Source: an uncultured Clostridia bacterium
GTDB lineage: Bacteria; Bacillota; Clostridia; Oscillospirales; SIG627
Direction of reading: 5' to 3'
Assembly: GCA_946645685.1 (NCBI GenBank)
Contig: CAMPCJ010000008.1
Coordinates: forward strand, 1 to 36,640
Length of the DNA: 36,640 bases
Below are positions 31,847 through 36,640 of the stretch, piece after piece. Every line of letters begins with the position of its first letter. The stretch's first letter is position 1. Below the pieces are notes generated by a model that was not told the origin of the DNA, ran no database searches, and was given only the letters and a program-made list of their open reading frames with translations. A program made the translations under genes and the position numbers.

Positions 31847-31876
31847 TTGCGGGGCAGTATGGTGGTCGTGTACAGT
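31847..31876 (+). promoter_or_regulatory. Candidate promoter of the phage-like adhesin/lysis cassette
   Basis: TTGCGG (31847-31852), 18-bp spacer and TACAGT (31871-31876), 40 bp before the adhesin ATG. Moderate match; no better promoter is seen in the short divergent gap. Confidence 0.5.
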
Positions 31877-31915
31877 GTGGGCACCCGAAAAAAGAAATAA
31901 GGAGGAAAAACAAAG

Positions 31916-34015
31916 ATGAACGGCATCACCTATGAGATCCAAGTGGATCTGGCGCAGAGCGCCGGGGGGCGCGCTCTCCCGGTCAAGCAGGGGGACGGCG
32001 GTACCCGCCGCGCCCACGTCGCCCTCTGCTTCAACGGCGCGCCGGTGGCGGTAGAGGCGAACGATTTCGTCCTGATCAACGCCCTGCGCCCGGACGGGCA
32101 GGCGGCGGCGTTTGAAGGGACGGTCAACCGGGACGGTACCCTGTCCGTGCCCTTCGCCGCGTGGATGCTCGCCCTGCCGGGTACGGTGCGGTGCAGCATT
32201 TCCGTCCTGAACAGCGCCCGGGAGGAACGCCTCACCACCGGCGCCTTCACCCTGGCGGTGGAAAAGGCGGAATATACCGGGCAGGACGCCCAAAAGGACG
32301 AGCGGAGCGACGTGCTGGATAGCCTCATCGCCCGGGTGCAAGCCACCGTCATCCAAAGCGCCCGGGTGGAAGGGGGCGTTTTGATCCTGACCCGGGAGGA
32401 CGGGACGGAAACGGCGGTGGGAACCGTCACCGGTGCGAAAGGAGACAAGGGCGACAAAGGCGATAAAGGCGATAAAGGCGACAAAGGAGACCCCGGAGCA
32501 AAAGGTGACAAAGGGGATCCGGGAGAGCCGGGAGCCAAAGGCGACAAGGGCGATAAAGGGGAAAAAGGGGATAAAGGCGATCCCGGCGAATACGCCGCCG
32601 TGGACGACGCGCTTTCTTCCACCAGCGTCAATCCCGTGCAAAACAAGGTTGTCACAAATGCTCTTGCAGCTACCTTACAAGACGCCAAAAACCACACCAA
32701 CAGAGCAAGAGCTTCAGCAATTGAGTACACCAATCAAGAAGTGGACGGCGTAACGCGGTATATTGACACCAAAGCGGCGGCGACCTTACAAGACGCCAAA
32801 GACTATACCGACCATGAAATCGCGACAGTTCCTAAAATCTTTAACGATCCTTCTGCGGTACCGGAAAAAGTCGGCGACCTTCTCATGGTGGACGAATTTA
32901 TGTTTTTCGCCGCGTCAAACGGGCAGTCGCTCTATTGGGAGCCTGCGAATATTGACAAGGCGACCATTTCCTTTGCCAAAATACAAAAGTTAGTCCGCGC
33001 CGGACTTGCCGGTCTGGTATACAAGCCCCACGTTGATACCATTACGGTCAAAAGAGACAACACGGATATCGTGTTCGACGTGCTTGGGATCGACATAGAT
33101 GAACCTGTCGATTCAACTTATACGCATTCGCTTTCGCTTGGAACGCACGCACTTTATGCGAATCGCATATTTGCCGGAAAAGAAGCATTGTTCTGTTCCG
33201 TCGGCGGGCTAACCGCAGGCACCTATCATTTCACGGTATCAGAACAACCCTGGTATGCATCTGATATAGGCAAGTCTTTTCAGTTCACGATCACGCAAAG
33301 CCTTCCCGCCGGCGGGCAAATCGTATACAACGGGACGAGAGCATCATCTTTTGGCGGCGCAACGATAACAACGTATGCAAGTGCTTCTTCTGCAGCTGCG
33401 ATCGAAACGATTCCCCTGACGGAAGGATCGGCAGGGGCGTTGATCGGAGATGTCGGAACAGAAACAAACGAAATGAATGATCTCAGGAATGTTATCTTCG
33501 GCAATGGCGACTATACAGTATCGGCAATACGCCAACTGTTGAATAGCAACAAGCCGGCAGGGGAAGTGTTTGATCCTCAAACGGCGTTTGCGCGACCGAT
33601 CAACGACAATCCAACGAAGAACTCTCCCGGCTTTCTTTACAGTATGGACGAAGATTTCTTGTCCGTCCTTGGGAAAGTGAAAAAGAAAACGGCAACACCC
33701 AACGGATTGGTGGAAACGGAAGAAACCGTGTTCCTGTTGTCCATTACCGAGGTATACGGAGGAAATGCCTCTGCCGGAGCCGACGGAACGCCGTATCCGT
33801 ATTACTCTGACTATTCGGCTCTTGACCATCCGGGGATCGGCTCGGATCCAAACAGAGCAAAACCAGGCAATTATTGGTGGCTTAGATCCTTTGCGCCAAT
33901 GGATCAAAACTACAAAATAGAAGTCCCATACGCTTGCAATGGTAGTGGAGGCGTTTCAAGATACTTGCAGCCATACCAGGGTACAGGCATAGCGCCCGCC
34001 TTGTGTATTGTATAA
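31916..34015 (+). CDS. BppU-type phage baseplate/tail-fibre-like adhesin with collagen-like and lectin-like domains
   Basis: A 699-residue mosaic protein. Residues 1-120 resemble the BppU N-terminal domain of Gram-positive phage baseplates (MNGITYEIQVDL ... NGAPVAVEANDFVLINALRPDG). A short helical stretch precedes 18 Gly-X-Y triplets at residues 173-226. Then comes a tail-fibre-type STSVNPVQNKVVT segment and a coiled-coil-like QDAK region. The C-terminal ~390 residues end in NYWWLRSFAPM ... GTGIAPALCIV, resembling the C-type-lectin/DUF6273 fold seen in receptor-binding and DGR target proteins. From about 32640 the DNA is visibly richer in A/T and in AAT/GCA/TTT codons than the first third. 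No signal peptide is seen. An AAGGAGG site precedes ATG 31916. Confidence 0.82.
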   Translation: MNGITYEIQVDLAQSAGGRALPVKQGDGGTRRAHVALCFNGAPVAVEANDFVLINALRPDGQAAAFEGTVNRDGTLSVPFAAWMLALPGTVRCSISVLNSAREERLTTGAFTLAVEKAEYTGQDAQKDERSDVLDSLIARVQATVIQSARVEGGVLILTREDGTETAVGTVTGAKGDKGDKGDKGDKGDKGDPGAKGDKGDPGEPGAKGDKGDKGEKGDKGDPGEYAAVDDALSSTSVNPVQNKVVTNALAATLQDAKNHTNRARASAIEYTNQEVDGVTRYIDTKAAATLQDAKDYTDHEIATVPKIFNDPSAVPEKVGDLLMVDEFMFFAASNGQSLYWEPANIDKATISFAKIQKLVRAGLAGLVYKPHVDTITVKRDNTDIVFDVLGIDIDEPVDSTYTHSLSLGTHALYANRIFAGKEALFCSVGGLTAGTYHFTVSEQPWYASDIGKSFQFTITQSLPAGGQIVYNGTRASSFGGATITTYASASSAAAIETIPLTEGSAGALIGDVGTETNEMNDLRNVIFGNGDYTVSAIRQLLNSNKPAGEVFDPQTAFARPINDNPTKNSPGFLYSMDEDFLSVLGKVKKKTATPNGLVETEETVFLLSITEVYGGNASAGADGTPYPYYSDYSALDHPGIGSDPNRAKPGNYWWLRSFAPMDQNYKIEVPYACNGSGGVSRYLQPYQGTGIAPALCIV
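32432..32593 (+). repeat. Collagen-like Gly-X-Y repeat
   Basis: Eighteen consecutive triplets, mostly GDK with GDP, GEP, GAK and GEK, encoded by closely similar 9-bp units. The stretch should form a trimeric collagen-like rod. The DNA repetition makes it a likely place for recombination or length change. Confidence 0.95.
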
Positions 34016-34025
34016 GGAGAAGCGT

Positions 34026-34952
34026 ATGAGCAACAGCAATCTGGTCAACTACACCAAACTATCGCTCTTCAAGAACAGTCCCCGGAACCACAAGATCGAC
34101 AAGATCACCATCCACCACATGGCGGGGGACTTTTCCGTGGAGACCTGCGGCAATATCTTCACCCGGATCGGGAAGAACGGCTCCGCCAACTACGGCATCG
34201 GCTCGGACGGCAGGGTGGGACTGTACGTGAACGAGTGCGACCGGGCGTGGACAAGCGGCAGCCGGGAAAACGATCACCGCGCCGTCACCATCGAAGTCGC
34301 CAACGACTGCAAAGCCCCCTCCTGGCACGTCTCCGACAAGGCGTACGCAAAACTGCTGGATCTGTGCGAGGACATCTGCCGCCGGAACGGGATCGAAAAG
34401 CTCACCTTCACCGGGGACGCCTCCGGCAATCTGACCATGCACAAGTATTTCCAGAAGACCGCCTGCCCCGGTCCCTATCTGGAAAGCCGCTTCGGGGAGA
34501 TCGCCGCGGAGGTGAACCGCAGGCTCTCCGGGGGAAAGGCGCCCGCTGAAAAGACGCCCGTCGTCACCTATCAGGTATACGCCAACGGCAGGTGGCTCCC
34601 CAACGTGACGGACAGAAGCGACTATGCCGGGAACTTCGGGCAGAGCGCCAGTGCCCTCTTCGCCTCCGCCGCCGGGGATACCCTGTATTATCGGGTCGCC
34701 TTGAAGGGCGGCAGATGGCTGCCGGAGGTGAAGGATCGGGAAGACTTCGCCGGGAACTTAGGACAGCCCTTCGACCGGGTGATGGTGAGAGCCGCCTCCG
34801 GGCGGAAGGTACACGTGCAAGCCCACGTGGGGGGCAAGGTGTTTGGCAGATGGCTCCCCGCCGTCACCGGGTACAACGCAAGCGACGCCAAAAACGGCTA
34901 CGCCGGAAACAAGGGGCAAGCCATTGACGGCTTGTATATCTGGATGGAATAA
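34026..34952 (+). CDS. N-acetylmuramoyl-L-alanine amidase (phage-type endolysin) with C-terminal wall-binding repeats
   Basis: A 308-residue peptidoglycan amidase. The Amidase_2 domain (about residues 10-170) has the zinc ligands in ITIHHMAG (H30), MHKYFQKTACPGPYL (H139 and C147), and the SANYGIGSDGRVGLYV and EVAND motifs. The C-terminal third carries three related units, each with GRWLP and YAG-N-GQ or FAG-N-GQ, typical of clostridial cell-wall binding repeats. No signal peptide, as in holin-dependent endolysins. The ATG at 34026 follows AAGGAG and lies 10 bp after the adhesin; the holin follows 11 bp later. Confidence 0.93.
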   Translation: MSNSNLVNYTKLSLFKNSPRNHKIDKITIHHMAGDFSVETCGNIFTRIGKNGSANYGIGSDGRVGLYVNECDRAWTSGSRENDHRAVTIEVANDCKAPSWHVSDKAYAKLLDLCEDICRRNGIEKLTFTGDASGNLTMHKYFQKTACPGPYLESRFGEIAAEVNRRLSGGKAPAEKTPVVTYQVYANGRWLPNVTDRSDYAGNFGQSASALFASAAGDTLYYRVALKGGRWLPEVKDREDFAGNLGQPFDRVMVRAASGRKVHVQAHVGGKVFGRWLPAVTGYNASDAKNGYAGNKGQAIDGLYIWME

Positions 34953-34963
34953 GGAGGAAGAAA

Positions 34964-35440
34964 ATGAAAGAAACGTTTTGGAAAGGCGCGATCTCGGCAG
35001 CGGCAGCCGGCGTCGCCGCGTATTTTCGCGCCCTGGCGGCGCCCGTGTTCGTGCTGATCGCCGTGATGCTGGCGGACTACGTCACCGGGATGACCCGGGC
35101 GTGGATCACTCACTCCTTCTCCTCCCGGACGGGGGTGCGGGGCATTGTGAAAAAGGTGCTGTACCTGGCGCTGGTGGCGGTGGGGATGACCGCGGATTTC
35201 CTGGTCGCCCGGGCGCTGGCGGACGCCGGCGTTCAAACCGGCTTCACCGGGGCGGCGGGGCTGATGGTCACCGTGTGGCTGATCGTGAACGAATTGATCT
35301 CCATTCTGGAAAATCTCTCGGAAAGCGCCGTGCCCGTGCCGCCGTTTCTGGTAAAGCTTCTGCGCCGGTTGAAAAGCGCCTCGGAGCGCCCGTCCGGGGA
35401 AGAGGGCGGCGCGCCGGAGGAAAAAGACCGGACGGAATAA
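34964..35440 (+). CDS. TcdE/phage_holin_4-family holin
   Basis: A 158-residue holin with membrane segments at about residues 25-47, 63-85 and 90-115. Family-diagnostic motifs are MLADYVTGMTRAW, SSRTGVRGIVKKVLYLALVAVGMTADFL and IVNELISILENLSE...VPVPPFLVKLLRRL, with a charged tail ending PEEKDRTE. Such holins make membrane lesions that let endolysin out; the TcdE relative in Clostridioides difficile also promotes toxin release. AAGGAGGAAG precedes the ATG. Its operon partners are the amidase and the adhesin. Confidence 0.95.
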   Translation: MKETFWKGAISAAAAGVAAYFRALAAPVFVLIAVMLADYVTGMTRAWITHSFSSRTGVRGIVKKVLYLALVAVGMTADFLVARALADAGVQTGFTGAAGLMVTVWLIVNELISILENLSESAVPVPPFLVKLLRRLKSASERPSGEEGGAPEEKDRTE

Positions 35441-35463
35441 AGCGGGAAAAAGCGTCAAAACCC

Positions 35464-35492
35464 TTGCAATCGGCGGAGGGGCGTGGTACAAT
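35464..35492 (+). promoter_or_regulatory. Promoter of the gene at 35535
   Basis: TTGCAA (35464-35469), 17-bp spacer and TACAAT (35487-35492), 42 bp before the ATG and 24 bp after the holin stop. It makes the last gene at least partly independent of the adhesin operon. Confidence 0.82.
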
Positions 35493-35534
35493 CGGATCGG
35501 AAACGTTGCACACGCACCGATGTGGAGGAGAAAC

Positions 35535-36640
35535 ATGGCAAATCCATTCAAAAGGACGTGCTTTCCCTGCTATGCGCTGCCGGCGGGGGCGAAGCCGGAG
35601 GAAGTGCGCGCCGCCGCCGCCCGGGCGATGTTTGACGGGCTGACCCTGCCCTGGACGCCCGCGGCGGATTTTACCTATACCAAGTCCGCTAACATGAAGG
35701 TCACCGAGTTCGTCAAGACCGCGGGAACGGAATACGTGGGTCTGCCCTATACCGACGGACGGGGCGGCATTCTCACCTGGCTCCAGTATTTCGATTTTGA
35801 GAAAGGCACGTTCGCACCGCCTGCCGACCGGGATTTCAACAGCAACCTGGGCAACTCCTGCGCCAGCGCCGTGGCGAACGGATGGCGCGCCGTCATTCCC
35901 GATCTTACCGTGAGCGCCACCTATTCCTTTACCCCCTCCCGCGGCTGTATTCCCGTGGGGGATTATACCATTTCCGATGTGACCGCCGAGGATTTCCGGA
36001 CGGTGGGCACCCGGGAGACCATCGCCGCCAACGGCAGGGAGAAGATCCTGGAATGCTACGCCCTGTGCAAAACGGCGGACGCCCTTCTGCTGGTGGCGTA
36101 TCACAGCAACGCGGGCAACCACGCCATGATGGTGGCGGAGGAGCCCACGGTCGTCCGCACCGCCGACGGCGCCATCGACCCGGAGCGCAGCGTGATGATC
36201 ATCCAGGATCAGCGCTTCCGGCAAAAGCCCCATGCGGTCAACGGGGAGATGCTGCTCATCTCCGGGCGGGTGCGCACCGGCGTCACCTTCGCCCAACTTA
36301 TCGAGGAGGGGTACATCCCCTTTACCCACGCCGTCTTCACCGGGCAGCAGCCCTACGTTCCCGCCTCCGTGACGGTGGAGGGAGAGGCGGCTTTGGCGAA
36401 TTGGGACGACCTGATCCTTTCCGCCCCCTATCCGGTGATCGCCCTCACCCTGCGGCAGACGGACGCGGCGGGCAAGGTCTTGCGGGAGGATCGCCGGGTC
36501 ACCTTTGCCGTGGAATTCACCAACGGCGTCGCCCACCGCTTCCCGCTGAAAAAAATGCCCCTGCCGTCCCCGGCGGACGGCGCGAAGCGCCTGACGCTTT
36601 CCGTGATGGTGAACACCGGCGAGGTCTTCACCCCCCTCGT
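35535..36640 (+). CDS. Hypothetical protein, possible papain/NlpC-like cysteine peptidase (3' end beyond window)
   Basis: At least 368 residues, running past the window end; no family recognised with certainty. It starts MANPFKRTCFPCYALPAG after a GGAGGAGAAAC site. The region TEYVGLPYTDGRGGILTW, then GNSCASAVANGW (C109), then AYHSNAGNHAMMV (H190/H196) and IIQDQRF (Q224, D225) has the order and spacing of a Cys-His-polar triad in papain/NlpC-type folds. This is a weak inference. From about residue 270 (PYVPASVTVEGEAA) a beta-sandwich-like part begins. No signal peptide is seen. Its closeness to the holin is notable, as it could be an exported effector. Confidence 0.7.
   Translation, partial: MANPFKRTCFPCYALPAGAKPEEVRAAAARAMFDGLTLPWTPAADFTYTKSANMKVTEFVKTAGTEYVGLPYTDGRGGILTWLQYFDFEKGTFAPPADRDFNSNLGNSCASAVANGWRAVIPDLTVSATYSFTPSRGCIPVGDYTISDVTAEDFRTVGTRETIAANGREKILECYALCKTADALLLVAYHSNAGNHAMMVAEEPTVVRTADGAIDPERSVMIIQDQRFRQKPHAVNGEMLLISGRVRTGVTFAQLIEEGYIPFTHAVFTGQQPYVPASVTVEGEAALANWDDLILSAPYPVIALTLRQTDAAGKVLREDRRVTFAVEFTNGVAHRFPLKKMPLPSPADGAKRLTLSVMVNTGEVFTPL

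Noticed and set aside
32432-32593. Short regular repeats considered as a CRISPR array
   Set aside because: Units are 9 bp, in frame and without spacers; they encode collagen Gly-X-Y triplets.
33840-34015. Confirmed diversity-generating retroelement
   Set aside because: The lectin-like end is suggestive, but no reverse transcriptase gene or template repeat was found in the window.
31847-36640. Complete prophage
   Set aside because: Only adhesin, amidase and holin type genes are seen. No integrase, att repeats, terminase, portal, capsid or tail-tube genes are present in the window.

Overview
The window reads as chromosome from a GC-rich, Gram-positive member of the Firmicutes (Clostridia), probably a gut-type Oscillospirales or Christensenellales relative. 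The evidence is strong AGGAGG ribosome-binding sites, many near-consensus sigma-A promoters with 17-bp spacers, the infC-rpmI-rplT operon, a CarD-family regulator, BioY, an ANTAR regulator, many Cys-anchored lipoproteins and TcdE-type holin genes. The taxonomic placement is inferred from gene content only. No rRNA, tRNA, CRISPR array or insertion sequence was seen.

Layout. 1-4.4 kb (minus): gap (3' end cut by the window edge), metG-tatD, and a CarD-like regulator. 4.7-9.3 kb (plus): an operon of three paralogous lipoproteins with the neutral-ceramidase fold, then a small Pro/Gln/Ala-tailed membrane protein. 9.9-12.8 kb (minus): murI, two small membrane proteins, bioY and a prolyl-tRNA editing-type deacylase. 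12.8-14.1 kb (minus): infC-rpmI-rplT with its own promoter, a structured leader and an apparent AUA start for infC. 14.2-16.9 kb (minus): a polar amino-acid ABC permease and binding protein without an ATPase, a dCMP-deaminase-like enzyme and an ANTAR protein. 16.9-19.7 kb (minus): purA and purB, the last two steps to AMP. 19.8-24.3 kb (plus): an rRNA m5C methyltransferase, a GreA-family factor, a membrane-anchored Ig-like surface protein and a DUF2975-like membrane protein. 24.4-25.5 kb (minus): a solitary sugar-type ABC ATPase. 25.8-29.0 kb (plus): an MprF-like membrane protein with two GT4 glycosyltransferases, a likely glycolipid or cell-envelope cassette. 29.0-31.7 kb (minus): two hypothetical membrane proteins and a membrane-anchored leucine-rich-repeat protein.

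31.8-36.6 kb (plus) is the most unusual part. It holds a phage baseplate-like (BppU-type) protein with a collagen-like stretch and a compositionally distinct, lectin-like C-terminal domain, then an N-acetylmuramoyl-L-alanine amidase with cell-wall repeats, a TcdE-family holin, and (from its own promoter) a large protein with a possible cysteine-peptidase core that runs off the window. No other phage structural, packaging or integration genes are visible. It is either the end of a prophage that continues past 36640 or a domesticated adhesin/endolysin/holin cassette, possibly used for lysis-type export.

Most housekeeping genes are in short operons bounded by clear intrinsic terminators, several of them bidirectional between convergent genes.
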